DNA from: Methanosarcinales archaeon ex4572_44
Lineage (GTDB): Archaea; Halobacteriota; Methanosarcinia; Methanosarcinales; EX4572-44
DNA: 22,887 nt
Direction: 5' to 3'
NCBI GenBank assembly: GCA_002254825.2
Contig: NJEL02000008.1
Location: 1-22,887 of the forward strand
The notes beneath the pieces are model-generated. The model ran no database searches, was not told the origin of the DNA, and was given only the letters and a program-made list of their open reading frames with translations. A program made the position numbers and the translations under genes. Positions 1 through 7,957 of this stretch are shown here, piece after piece. Each line of letters begins with the position of its first letter. Positions within the stretch are counted from its first letter, which is position 1.

Positions 1-1779
1 CATGTACGGGTTGTGGAGCTTCCGATGCGTGTTGCTATACGTGATATTCGGAGTGATCACATCGGGACGTTGATCGCTGTTGAGGGTTTGATTCGTAAGG
101 CTACTGAGGTGCGTCCCAAGATCGTTCGCGCGGTCTTCCATTGTAAGTATGAGCATGAGACGGTTGTGTTACAGGGTGAGAAGTTTGTTGAGCCGTCTGA
201 GTGTGATGATCCTGATTGTTCGCGTAAAAAGGGTCCTTTCGAGCTTTCAATGGAGAAGTCCACGTTTGTTGATGCTCAGAAGATTCGTGTGCAGGAGTCT
301 CCTGAGAATCTTCGGGGTGGTGAGCAGCCGCAGACGCTCGATGTTGTTCTTCGTTCGTATCAGCGCACGACTTATAATACGAAGAGCACGTTCTTTGATC
401 TGGTATTGGATTGTGTTTCTGTTGAGATGGAGGATAAGGAGTTTGAGGACATTGAACTTACGTCCGAGGATATCAAGTCGATAAGAGAGCTTGGTTCTGA
501 TCCTGAGATTTATGAGAGGATGGTGCAGAGCATAGCTCCGAGTATCTATGGGTATGATGAAGTGAAGGATGCGATATCGCTCCAGCTTATGAGTGGTGTG
601 GCAAAGGAGCTTCCTGACGGGTCTCGAATCAGGGGCGATATCCACATGCTCTTGATAGGCGATCCCGGGATTGCAAAGTCTCAGTTATTGCGTTACACGA
701 TCAAGCTGGCTCCGCGTGGGATTTATACGAGTGGGAGGAGTTCTACGTCTGCGGGGCTTACTGCGACTGCGGTGAAGGACGAGTTCGGGGATGGGCGGTG
801 GACGCTTGAGGCGGGTGCTCTGGTGCTTGCCGATAAGGGGATGGCTGGTATTGATGAGATGGATAAGATGCGGAGTGAGGATCGTTCAGCGATTCATGAG
901 GCGATGGAGCAGCAGACGATAAGTATTGCAAAGGCAGGGATAATGGCAACGCTTCAATCCCGTTGTTCGCTTCTTGGTGCTGCAAACCCAAAATATGGAC
1001 GTTTTGATCGTTATGATGATATTGCAAAGCAGATCAACATGCCGCCAGCGCTTCTCTCACGTTTCGACCTGATCTTTATCCTTACAGATCAGCCGAGTAT
1101 AGAACGGGACTTGCAGATCTCAGAGCATATCTTGAGGGCGCATTATGCTGGTGAGCTGGAGATGCAGCGGAGGCATGTCATAGAGTCTGGGATTACGCGG
1201 GAGGATGTGGAGGGTGTGATGAACGTAATAACACCTGAGATTGAGCCAGAGTTGTTGCGAAAGTACATTGCTTATGCCAAGCGGAACATCTACCCGTTGC
1301 TGGGTGATGAGGCGCGGGCGAAGTTGATAGATTTCTACATCGGGCTTCGGAGGCAGGGTGAAGATCCTGATTCGCCTGTGCCTGTCACTGCACGCCAGCT
1401 CGAGGCACTTGTGAGGCTTGCAGAGGCGAGCGCGCGGATACGCTTGAGTAATAGTATAACGACCGATGACGTTGATCGTGTAATACGGATTGTGACGATG
1501 AGTCTTGAGCAGGTGATGAAGGATCCTGAGACCGGCATGCTCGATGCAGATATCATCTCGGTTGGAACGAGCAAGAGCCAGCGAGACAAAATACATGTAA
1601 TCATAAGCATAATCAAAGAACTCGCGGGGAAGAATGATGGACTAGCACCGCGTGAAGAAGTAGTGGCTCTTGGGGTGGAGAAAGGTATTAATAAAGAGAA
1701 GATTGAAGACATGTTAACACGGCTTAAGAATTCAGGCGAGATCTATGAGCCAAGACATGGATATGTGCAGCTAACATAG
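1..1779 (+). CDS. mcm: Replicative DNA helicase MCM (5'-partial)
   Basis: Archaeal minichromosome maintenance protein, the hexameric 3'-5' helicase of the replication fork. The frame is open from base 1 and the visible 592 residues begin inside the N-terminal domain, so roughly 100 residues lie upstream. Counting from the GTG at 13: a zinc-binding segment (C44, C64, C69, with H43 or H48), Walker A GDPGIAKS at 216-223, Walker B with D281-E282, sensor-1 in AANPKYGRFD (N325), arginine finger in LLSRFD (R350), then the AAA+ lid and a C-terminal winged helix from about 520. Walker A has Ile where many homologues have Thr. No intein. DUF424 starts 12 nt after the stop, with an SD (GGAG) overlapping the stop, so the two are probably co-transcribed. 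Codons drift from T/G-ending to A/C-ending towards the 3' end. Confidence 0.97.
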   Translation, partial: HVRVVELPMRVAIRDIRSDHIGTLIAVEGLIRKATEVRPKIVRAVFHCKYEHETVVLQGEKFVEPSECDDPDCSRKKGPFELSMEKSTFVDAQKIRVQESPENLRGGEQPQTLDVVLRSYQRTTYNTKSTFFDLVLDCVSVEMEDKEFEDIELTSEDIKSIRELGSDPEIYERMVQSIAPSIYGYDEVKDAISLQLMSGVAKELPDGSRIRGDIHMLLIGDPGIAKSQLLRYTIKLAPRGIYTSGRSSTSAGLTATAVKDEFGDGRWTLEAGALVLADKGMAGIDEMDKMRSEDRSAIHEAMEQQTISIAKAGIMATLQSRCSLLGAANPKYGRFDRYDDIAKQINMPPALLSRFDLIFILTDQPSIERDLQISEHILRAHYAGELEMQRRHVIESGITREDVEGVMNVITPEIEPELLRKYIAYAKRNIYPLLGDEARAKLIDFYIGLRRQGEDPDSPVPVTARQLEALVRLAEASARIRLSNSITTDDVDRVIRIVTMSLEQVMKDPETGMLDADIISVGTSKSQRDKIHVIISIIKELAGKNDGLAPREEVVALGVEKGINKEKIEDMLTRLKNSGEIYEPRHGYVQLT

Positions 1780-1791
1780 GAGCGAGCGAAG

Positions 1792-2085
1792 ATGTACCTG
1801 AAGAAACACTATTCGGACCAGATTCTCATAGTAGCTGTCTGCGATAGGGATCTCATTGGACGGTGCTTTCGCGAGAACAATCTTCAAATAGAGGTGCATC
1901 GGGATTTTTATGGAGGCGAGCCTGCCACGAGCGATACGATAGCGTCGGCGCTCGCTGATGCCAATGTTGCAAATATTGTGGGTGGACGCTCGATACGCTG
2001 CGCGATAGCATCTGGTTTCATTGATCCGAAAAAGATAATAACTATTGACGGCGTACCACACGCACAGATGGTACGGATAAGATAA
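1792..2085 (+). CDS. DUF424 family protein
   Basis: A 97-residue archaeal protein recognised as DUF424 by its start MYLKKHYSDQ, the AVCDRDLIGR motif (about residues 15-24), FYGGEP, ANIVGGRSI and the terminal GVPHAQMVRI. No biochemical function is established for the family. The ATG at 1792 follows an AGGAGCGAGCGAAG leader with SD spacing of about 8 nt. It sits between MCM and two coiled-coil genes on the same strand, which suggests a link to replication or cell division, but that is context only. Confidence 0.88.
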   Translation: MYLKKHYSDQILIVAVCDRDLIGRCFRENNLQIEVHRDFYGGEPATSDTIASALADANVANIVGGRSIRCAIASGFIDPKKIITIDGVPHAQMVRIR

Positions 2086-2100
2086 TTAGGGGAGTTGTCC

Positions 2101-2736
2101 TTGCAGATAGAGATGCTGAGTAAAAAAGAGCTTGTGAACCTTGTGCTAAAAAAGCACAATGACTTGATGGATCGGTATACACAGGAGCACAATGAGATCG
2201 GAAGGCACGAAGGCGAGTTTGTTGAAGAGATAGAGAGAGAAAAACGTGAGCGATCTGCTCGCCATGAGAGAAAAGAAGTGCTGGAAGAAAAAAAGAAACT
2301 CTTGCTCTACCAAGCAGAAATGATCCAAAAACGAATGTTTGAGGCGTTGCTCCAAGCAGAAACTGGTGAAACAAAAGAAAAGCTTGTAAAAATAGAGAGA
2401 AAACTTGAAGAAAAGTATGTTAATCTTAAAAAAACAAAAAATCAAACAAGAGTAGAGATGTTTTTTGATGAGATAAAAAAAGAGTTGAGAGAACTGCCAG
2501 AAAACGATAAGATCAGCCGGGCACTAAATCTGATAGAAATAAAATTTGACGGAATAACAGCTTCGGAAACGGAACTTCAGAGTCTGTCAAGCGTTAAAAC
2601 AGATGAAACAACACGTGAGAGCCGACGAGAGATAAGAGGGATTGGAGAGAGAAAACAATGGCTTGAACGGAGAATCGATCGGCACAAAGAGGCGCTTGCT
2701 CACTGGGAGAATGAGCAGAAAAATGAGGAAGGGTGA
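2101..2736 (+). CDS. Coiled-coil protein, function unknown
   Basis: About 211 residues, very rich in Glu, Lys and Arg with heptad-like spacing, predicted to be nearly all alpha-helical coiled coil (about residues 5-130 and 170-210). A less charged stretch around 135-165 contains DKISRALNLIEIKFDG. No catalytic motif, signal peptide or membrane segment. I chose TTG at 2101 because AGGGGAG (2088-2094) lies 6 nt upstream; the in-frame TTG at 2095 touches the SD and the ATG at 2113 is too far. The stop is 6 nt before the next coiled-coil gene, so the two may form a complex. I do not recognise a named family. Confidence 0.75.
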   Translation: MQIEMLSKKELVNLVLKKHNDLMDRYTQEHNEIGRHEGEFVEEIEREKRERSARHERKEVLEEKKKLLLYQAEMIQKRMFEALLQAETGETKEKLVKIERKLEEKYVNLKKTKNQTRVEMFFDEIKKELRELPENDKISRALNLIEIKFDGITASETELQSLSSVKTDETTRESRREIRGIGERKQWLERRIDRHKEALAHWENEQKNEEG

Positions 2737-2742
2737 TCTATT

Positions 2743-3654
2743 GTGAGTCAGGATGTTTCAGAGCGTTCTCTTCGAGAAAAAGTGAACAGACTTCGAACTG
2801 AGCTTGATCAAAAGGAGCGCGAGCTCAGCAAAGCTTTCAAAGATCTAAGTCTCCACCGAACCAACTCAAAGAAATTCAAAGAAGAGCGCGACAGATTGAA
2901 CAGTCAGGTCAGAGCGCTTGGAGAAGAAGCCTCGATGCTCAAGATGCACAGAGACAGCATAAACCATGATATAGCACGAATAAAACAACGAAGAGAAGTA
3001 TTGCAAAAAGAGGTGGGGGGTGAGAGAGACGCCATAGATAAGGTAAAGAACGAGAGGGACAAGTTGAACGAGGTATCAAAAGGGAAATACGAGAGACTTG
3101 TTTCACTCTACGCCGAAGAGCTTGAAACGTTCACATCCGCCGATATACCACTTGGACATGAGATTGATCTCTTCAACCAGCTTGTAGAACTTGGTGGCCG
3201 AATAAACGCTGCAAAAGAGGCAGATCAGAAACACCGCCAGCTGCGCAGAGGCTACAACCAGATCAAGGTGATGCAGAGAGAGCTTGACCTGATCCATGAG
3301 AGAATACAGAGATTGGCTGACGAGTCACAACGATACCACGAAAAACTGGTAGATAACTACAAGAAGATCGATGCCATTAGGTCAGAATCGGACGAACACC
3401 ACAAAAAACTCATTGAAACTTACAAAATCACAGATCCTCTCAGAGACAGGATAGATAATCTGAAGAAAACGATAAAAGGCATGCGTGAGACGCTTGGTAC
3501 AGAGCTTGGAGAGTTGAAAGATACACAACTCAAGCGAGAAGCAACAAAGAATGAAGAGAAACGAATCGAAGCAAAAGAACGCTACCAGAAGACTGGGAAG
3601 ATGAGTATCGAAGACCTACGCATCCTGATCGAAAACAAAGAACTCAAACTCTGA
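2743..3654 (+). CDS. Archaeal coiled-coil protein (COG1340-like)
   Basis: A 303-residue protein that is almost entirely coiled coil, with repeated heptads such as RTELDQKEREL, KKFKEERDRLNSQV and RDSINHDIARIKQRREVL. This resembles the uncharacterised archaeal COG1340 proteins. A break in the heptads around residues 115-160 (LVSLYAEELETFTSADIPLG) may be a hairpin turn in an antiparallel coil. The GTG start at 2743 has GGTGAT (2732-2737) 5 nt upstream; this SD overlaps the preceding stop, so translation is probably coupled. Last gene of the MCM unit. Its codons are A/C-rich, far from the T/G-rich start of mcm. No enzymatic residues are visible. Confidence 0.78.
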   Translation: MSQDVSERSLREKVNRLRTELDQKERELSKAFKDLSLHRTNSKKFKEERDRLNSQVRALGEEASMLKMHRDSINHDIARIKQRREVLQKEVGGERDAIDKVKNERDKLNEVSKGKYERLVSLYAEELETFTSADIPLGHEIDLFNQLVELGGRINAAKEADQKHRQLRRGYNQIKVMQRELDLIHERIQRLADESQRYHEKLVDNYKKIDAIRSESDEHHKKLIETYKITDPLRDRIDNLKKTIKGMRETLGTELGELKDTQLKREATKNEEKRIEAKERYQKTGKMSIEDLRILIENKELKL

Positions 3655-3708
3655 AACAGACACTTTACTCCATTGGATCCCGCCCAAAACCCTGAAACCC
3701 TGCAGTGG

Positions 3709-4941
3709 TTATTGGACACGCTCGATGGCTTCATCTATTGTGAGCAGTTCTTGCTCTCCACTTTCCATGTTTTTAAATGCAATTTTTCCTGATTCAAGTT
3801 CGTTTTTTCCGAGTATCAGTACAAAATCGGAGCCAACCGAGTTTGCATGTTTTAACTGGTCTTTAAATCTTCGGTTCATGACGTCCATGTCCACTTTTAT
3901 ATGTTTTCGAAGTTTTTTTGCAATCTTCATTGCGTCTGTGCGAGTGTCATCGAAGCTTGCGAGGTAGAGGCTCGGGGTCTTCGGCCGGCGGGGTTTGCAG
4001 ATTTCCATTACACGGTCAAAACCGATTCCGAATCCTGTTGAAGGCGTCTCTTTACCGCCGAAGAGGTGAGTGAGTTTGTAACTTCCCCCGCCACAGATCT
4101 GGTTCTGCGCTCCAAGCTGGTTGCTGTATATTTCGAAGACCATACCTGTATAGTAGTCAAGGCCTCGCGCAATTCCGAGATCCACTGTGTATTCCACGTC
4201 GAGTGCGTCGAGGAGTTCGAGCGTTCTCCTGAATCGGTCAAACTCGGGCAGGTCTCCTGTGATCTTGAGTGCTTCTTTGAGGGTGTCTCTGCCTGAGAGG
4301 CTGATCAGTGAGAAGAGTTTTTCACAGAGAGCACTTGGAGCATTTATCTCCCCAAGGTAATACTCGAGCCCTGCGTCATCTTTTTTGTCAACGAGTCGCA
4401 TGATACGTGATTGCTGGGCAGGGCTCAGTTCTTCGATTATGCTTCTGATTATGCTGAGATCTCCGATGTGAAGCTCACCTTTCACACCGACACTCGATAA
4501 CATCTCCACTGCGAGTGTGATCACTTCGGCGTCTGCCTCTGGTTGGCTGCTCCCGATCAGTTCCACGCCGAACTGCCAGAACTCCCTGAAACGACCCTTT
4601 TGCGGTCGCTCGTATCTGAAACAATTGTCAAAGTAGAAGAGCTTGCACGGCTTTGCTGACACCTGGAAGGATTCAACATACAATCGCATCACAGGCGCTG
4701 TCAACTCAGGTCGAAGAGCCATTTGACGCTCACCTTTATCCATAAAAGTGTAGATCTCATCAGAGATTCCCTCGCCTGATTTGATCGTGAATAGATCAAG
4801 GTTTTCAAACGTAGGCGTCTTGACCTCACCATACCCCCATCGCTCTACAACACCCCTAAAAACAGATTCAATGCTCCGTCGTTCTCCCATCTCATCGGGG
4901 AGAAAATCCCTCGTGCCCCTCGGCCGATCAATCCTCACCAT
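3709..4941 (-). CDS. hisS: Histidyl-tRNA synthetase
   Basis: Class IIa aminoacyl-tRNA synthetase that charges tRNA-His; 410 residues, normal for the family. Visible: the N-terminal RGTRDFLPDE, motif 1/2 region with ALRPELTAPVMR and FRYERPQKGRFREFWQFG, the histidine-specific RGLDYYTGMVFEIY, and motif 3 in TGFGIGFDRVME, followed by a C-terminal anticodon-binding domain ending at residue 410. The ATG at 4941 begins MVRIDRPRGTRD. The only nearby SD-like GGAGGGG is too far upstream, whereas a TATA element at 4968-4976 is about 27-32 nt from the ATG, so the mRNA is probably leaderless. It converges with the coiled-coil operon across 54 bp. Confidence 0.97.
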   Translation of the reverse strand: MVRIDRPRGTRDFLPDEMGERRSIESVFRGVVERWGYGEVKTPTFENLDLFTIKSGEGISDEIYTFMDKGERQMALRPELTAPVMRLYVESFQVSAKPCKLFYFDNCFRYERPQKGRFREFWQFGVELIGSSQPEADAEVITLAVEMLSSVGVKGELHIGDLSIIRSIIEELSPAQQSRIMRLVDKKDDAGLEYYLGEINAPSALCEKLFSLISLSGRDTLKEALKITGDLPEFDRFRRTLELLDALDVEYTVDLGIARGLDYYTGMVFEIYSNQLGAQNQICGGGSYKLTHLFGGKETPSTGFGIGFDRVMEICKPRRPKTPSLYLASFDDTRTDAMKIAKKLRKHIKVDMDVMNRRFKDQLKHANSVGSDFVLILGKNELESGKIAFKNMESGEQELLTIDEAIERVQ

Positions 4942-4967
4942 GACGGCCAGATACTTTCCCCTCCATG

Positions 4968-4976
4968 ATATTTAAG
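4968..4976. promoter_or_regulatory. Shared TATA element between hisS and nucleotidyltransferase
   Basis: ATATTTAAG reads as a TATA-like element on plus and as CTTAAATAT on minus. On minus it would start transcription at or next to the hisS ATG. On plus it would start near 4995-5000, upstream of the GTG/ATG at 5020/5023. No other TATA candidate lies in this 78-bp gap, so one element may serve both directions. Inferred from spacing only. Confidence 0.5.
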
Positions 4977-5019
4977 TTTGCACACCGAAACAGCAAAGTT
5001 GTTCAAGAGCGATAAACGA

Positions 5020-5958
5020 GTGATGATCAGAACACGCATTCGTGACTTTATCGTCACAGATGAGGATTGGATCTTTGCGGTGGCAGATTACACCCACTCC
5101 GATGGTGTGCGCTCCATACTCCGATACGTTCCAGATCCTGCTGGAGATCGTGTTAAAAACGGAGTTAGATATCGCAAACTGGATTTTGACGATGCTTACA
5201 GGTTCATGAGAGAAGAAAAGCCCGAGTGGCTCGCTGATGTTCACGTCGTTCCCTTCGATGCGGTGCGGGAAGTCTTGAACCCGGTTGAACGAATACCTGA
5301 ACTCATGAAGAGGGATCAGAGAGTGGCTGGAATCGTGAAAGTGCTCACCAAGGGAGGCGTAACGCTTGAAAAGATGGGCGTAACAGGCTCATACCTCCCA
5401 GGATTGAATAATGAATCTTCTGACATCGATTTCATCGTGTACGGAAGATCATGGTTCACGGCGAGGGACGTGATAGCAATGGCAAAGAAGACCGACGGGA
5501 TGATCCATGAGATAGACGATGAGATGTGGCATCGCATCTACGACAAACGGAAACCAGCGATCTCATTTGAAGAATTCCTCTCACACGAGATCAGGAAAGG
5601 CAATCGCGGCATGGTCAAAGGCACCTACTTTGACTTGCTCTACACCAGAGACTGGGACAAAATAACCCCCCTACAGCGAGGGGTTGACATCGAACGAAAG
5701 CAGATAGAAGCAGTCGTCATAAACGCCGATTACGCCTTTGATACACCTGCAATATACGAAGTAGAACACGACGAGATCAAATACGTACTCTCCTACACAC
5801 ACACATACGTCGGACAGGCACTCATAGGTGAACGCATCGAAGCAAAAGGCATGATAGAAGAGACAGACAGTGCGAGGCGCCTCGTGGTCGGAACAAGCCG
5901 TGAACCAAGAGATGAATGGATACGCTCACTCACACTACTTGAAGAAGAGAAGAAATAA
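5020..5958 (+). CDS. Archaeal nucleotidyltransferase-fold protein (COG2413-like)
   Basis: About 312 residues. A Pol-beta-type nucleotidyltransferase signature is seen at about 123-142: GSYLPGL followed by SDIDFIVYG, with the paired acidic metal ligands near D135 and D137. The N-terminal about 100 residues (MIRTRIRDFIVTDEDWIFAV) and C-terminal about 80 residues match my recollection of the uncharacterised archaeal family COG2413; the substrate is unknown. I chose GTG 5020 (or the adjacent ATG 5023) because GAGCGAT lies 7-8 nt upstream; an in-frame TTG at 4978 would fall inside the promoter. The coding strand turns A/C-rich towards the 3' end. A monocistronic unit, as a new promoter region follows. 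Confidence 0.8.
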   Translation: MMIRTRIRDFIVTDEDWIFAVADYTHSDGVRSILRYVPDPAGDRVKNGVRYRKLDFDDAYRFMREEKPEWLADVHVVPFDAVREVLNPVERIPELMKRDQRVAGIVKVLTKGGVTLEKMGVTGSYLPGLNNESSDIDFIVYGRSWFTARDVIAMAKKTDGMIHEIDDEMWHRIYDKRKPAISFEEFLSHEIRKGNRGMVKGTYFDLLYTRDWDKITPLQRGVDIERKQIEAVVINADYAFDTPAIYEVEHDEIKYVLSYTHTYVGQALIGERIEAKGMIEETDSARRLVVGTSREPRDEWIRSLTLLEEEKK

Positions 5959-5998
5959 CAACGAAGAAATTTATCAGTGCACCCAAAAGAAGAAAGAG

Positions 5999-6082
5999 AT
6001 TTAAATTTATCGATAGGACAAGAAAAGTTTTACGCATAATTATAATATGCATTTTTTAAAAACATTTATAAGGGTTTAAATA
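5999..6082 (+). promoter_or_regulatory. AT-rich promoter region of tbp with several TATA-like boxes
   Basis: Four TATA-like stretches precede tbp: TTTAAATTTAT near 6000-6010, ATTATAATATG near 6039-6049, TTTATAAG at 6065-6072 and TTTAAATA at 6075-6082. TTTATAAG, preceded by A-rich sequence, best fits a start near 6092-6095 with a short leader carrying GTGAT (6098-6102). The 6075 box would give an almost leaderless mRNA. Binding of TBP to extra boxes would allow autoregulation, but that is inference. Confidence 0.55.
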
Positions 6083-6105
6083 AGCGTAGTGTTGGTTGTG
6101 ATATA

Positions 6106-6672
6106 ATGTCTAAACTTGATGAAGCTAAGAATTCGATCAAGATTGAGAATGTTGTTGCATCGAGTTCTGTTGGCACCACACTCGACCTTCAAGAGGTTAT
6201 CAAGGTTCTTGAGAACGCTGATTATAATAAGGAGCGATTTCCAGGGGTGGTTTATCGTACCACCGATCCGAAGACCGCTGCACTCATATTCGGGAGCGGC
6301 AAGATTGTATGCACGGGTGCAAAGAGCATAGCTGACGTCCACAAGGGTCTTGAACAGGTCTTTGACCGTATACGCGAGACGGGCGTGGATATACTGGATG
6401 AGCCAGAGGTGACAGTTCAGAACATCGTCGCATCTGCCGATATTGGCACGGTCTTAAACCTCAATGCCATCGCTGTGGGATTGGGTCTTGAAAATATCGA
6501 ATACGAGCCAGAGCAGTTTCCTGGTCTCGTCTATCGATTGGCAGAACCAAAAGTGGTGATGCTACTCTTTGGCAGCGGAAAGCTGGTGGTCACAGGTGGC
6601 AAAAAGCCATCAGATGCGGGAGATGCCGTAACCAGGATTATGGAAGAACTCGACAACTTGAGACTTCTCTAA
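6106..6672 (+). CDS. tbp: TATA-box-binding protein
   Basis: General transcription factor that binds and bends the TATA box and recruits TFB and RNA polymerase. At 188 residues it is a normal archaeal length. It shows the two-fold internal repeat: residues about 11-88 (KIENVVASSSVGTTLDL ... FGSGKIVCTGAKS) and about 102-181 (TVQNIVASADIGTVLNL ... FGSGKLVVTGGKK). Both repeats carry the FPGxVYR strand and the FGSGK loop. A short tail ends in LRLL. The ATG at 6106 has GTGAT 3 nt upstream. A run of nine T follows the stop. Confidence 0.98.
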   Translation: MSKLDEAKNSIKIENVVASSSVGTTLDLQEVIKVLENADYNKERFPGVVYRTTDPKTAALIFGSGKIVCTGAKSIADVHKGLEQVFDRIRETGVDILDEPEVTVQNIVASADIGTVLNLNAIAVGLGLENIEYEPEQFPGLVYRLAEPKVVMLLFGSGKLVVTGGKKPSDAGDAVTRIMEELDNLRLL

Positions 6673-6679
6673 AAATATA
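6672..6679 (+). promoter_or_regulatory. TATA box for leaderless TatD-like gene
   Basis: AAAATATA overlaps the last base of the tbp stop codon and lies 28 nt before the ATG at 6700. That spacing fits a leaderless transcript, and no Shine-Dalgarno sequence precedes the ATG. Confidence 0.5.
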
Positions 6680-6684
6680 GCCAA

Positions 6685-6693
6685 TTTTTTTTT
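6685..6693 (+). terminator. Oligo-T terminator of tbp
   Basis: Nine consecutive T residues, 13 nt after the tbp stop, with no strong hairpin before them. Archaeal terminators commonly consist of such T runs. It lies between the putative TATA box and ATG of the next gene. Confidence 0.55.
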
Positions 6694-6699
6694 ATTATT

Positions 6700-7539
6700 A
6701 TGGACAGTCTCCCGATACTCGACGACCACATGCATCTGGACCGAAGAGGTCGATTTCTAAATGCGGCACGAGACTTTGCCCGAAACGGCGGAACCCATAT
6801 AATACTCGTATCAAAACCGCCATGGACGATCAATATCAACATCAATAAGCCAGACGATTATCGAAGAGTCTTCGACGAAACAGTTGCGATAGCCGAAGCA
6901 GTGAGAGAGACGGGAATCGGTGTCTTCGTCTTGCTTGGCGTTCACCCAGCCGGGATAACCCAGTTCACCAATCAGAGAACACTCGAAGATGCAGTGGGGA
7001 CAATGAAGAAAGGGCTTGAGATTGCAGGTAAATACGTTGAAGAAGGGCTTGCAATCGGACTGAAATCGGGAAGGCCACACTACCCGGTCTCGGAAGAAGT
7101 CTGGGTTGGATCAAATCAGATAATGGAGCATGCAATGATACTTGCAAAGGAACTCGACTGCCCGCTCCAGCTACACACCGAAGAGACCACAGAAAAAACA
7201 CTGCAAGATATCAAAGAAATGATAAAAAAGACCGGGATACCATCGAATCGCATAATAAAACACTACGCACCACCGATGATAAAAGAATTCGCAGAAATAG
7301 GGATTTATCCGAGCATCATCGCATCGGGCAGCAACACCGAAGAAGCACTCCAGATAAGCACACGCTTCATGATGGAGACAGATTACATCGATGACCCAGA
7401 CCGGCCAGGCGCTGTGCTCGGACCAAAGACCGTTCCAAAACGGACAAAAAAACTCATTAAAAGACACGGTATAGAACCATTCTACAAAATACACAAAGAA
7501 AATCCAGAGAAAATTTACAAAATAGAGATAAAACTGTGA
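6700..7539 (+). CDS. TatD-related metal-dependent hydrolase (COG1831-like)
   Basis: A 279-residue amidohydrolase-superfamily TIM barrel. Metal-binding residues are visible in order: HxH at H10/H12 (LDDHMHLDRRG), H159 in LQLHTEE, H188 in IKHYAPP and the final Asp around 228-232 (METDYIDDP). GLKSGRPHYP near 121-129 occupies the place of the glutamate-bearing strand of TatD. Archaeal members form an uncharacterised group related to TatD nucleases; the substrate is unknown. The start lacks an SD and is probably leaderless. Its stop is 13 nt before tRNA-Arg, so the tRNA may be read through from here. The 3' half is strongly A-rich on the coding strand. Confidence 0.88.
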   Translation: MDSLPILDDHMHLDRRGRFLNAARDFARNGGTHIILVSKPPWTINININKPDDYRRVFDETVAIAEAVRETGIGVFVLLGVHPAGITQFTNQRTLEDAVGTMKKGLEIAGKYVEEGLAIGLKSGRPHYPVSEEVWVGSNQIMEHAMILAKELDCPLQLHTEETTEKTLQDIKEMIKKTGIPSNRIIKHYAPPMIKEFAEIGIYPSIIASGSNTEEALQISTRFMMETDYIDDPDRPGAVLGPKTVPKRTKKLIKRHGIEPFYKIHKENPEKIYKIEIKL

Positions 7540-7552
7540 AACCCTCCCAAAA

Positions 7553-7629
7553 GGGCTCGTAGTATAGTCTGGACAGCACACTGGCCTCCGGAGCCTGAAA
7601 CCCGGGTTCAAATCCCGGCGAGCCCACCA
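7553..7629 (+). tRNA. tRNA-Arg (anticodon CCG), CCA encoded
   Basis: Cloverleaf read by eye. Acceptor 7553-7559 pairs perfectly with 7619-7625; discriminator A7626; CCA 7627-7629 is encoded. The T arm is CCGGG-TTCAAAT-CCCGG. Anticodon stem 7581-7585 with 7593-7597 holds loop CTCCGGA, giving anticodon CCG after U33, with no intron. Two stem positions are mismatched: A-C at 12-23 in the D stem and U-U at 28-42 in the anticodon stem. It lies 13 nt after the TatD-like gene. Confidence 0.92.
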
Positions 7630-7957
7630 ACAAAACACCCCCACAAAACAACTCAAATCGCAGAACACCCTCGCGAAACCGATGAAACCATCACATAATT
7701 ACCATCTTCATGTTTTTATAAAATTTTTGTTAAAAATTAAGAGTGATGAAACTGGATCAACGCCTTCAACACTTCCAATAATTTGACAACACTTCTCGGT
7801 ACACGAAAGGTTTATTTTAGGATAGACATATACTTCTTTGTTTGGGCAATCTGATCGTTTCGGTCTTTTGTTCACTTACAGAAAGATATAAACTTTACTG
7901 TGCGTTTAGAAAAGTCGACTAACGAGAGGATTCCTGACGTTGTGTGATGTGTTATTT
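7630..7957. other. Intergenic region with promoter of the DUF2111 operon
   Basis: A 328-base stretch with no convincing gene. It holds a T/A-rich segment at 7711-7740 that may terminate the tRNA transcript, containing an inverted repeat AATTTTT-GTT-AAAAATT (7722-7738), and the TATA-like GATATAAAC at 7885-7893 about 65 nt before the likely DUF2111 start. I saw no long repeats, origin boxes or riboswitch-like structure. Confidence 0.5.
7885..7893 (+). promoter_or_regulatory. TATA box of the DUF2111-sugar operon
   Basis: GATATAAAC with A-rich sequence just upstream (GAAA). A start around 7912-7917 would leave a leader of about 40 nt containing GTGAT at 7944-7948, 9 nt from ATG 7958. Assigned by position and consensus only. 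Confidence 0.45.

Noticed and set aside
247..1712. Antisense open frames opposite mcm.
   Set aside because: They are shadows of a T+G-rich coding strand; no start signals and no recognisable protein features.
7630..7957. Replication origin in the AT-rich gap.
   Set aside because: No repeated ORB-like boxes and no orc1/cdc6 gene in the window; AT-richness alone is explained by a terminator and promoter.
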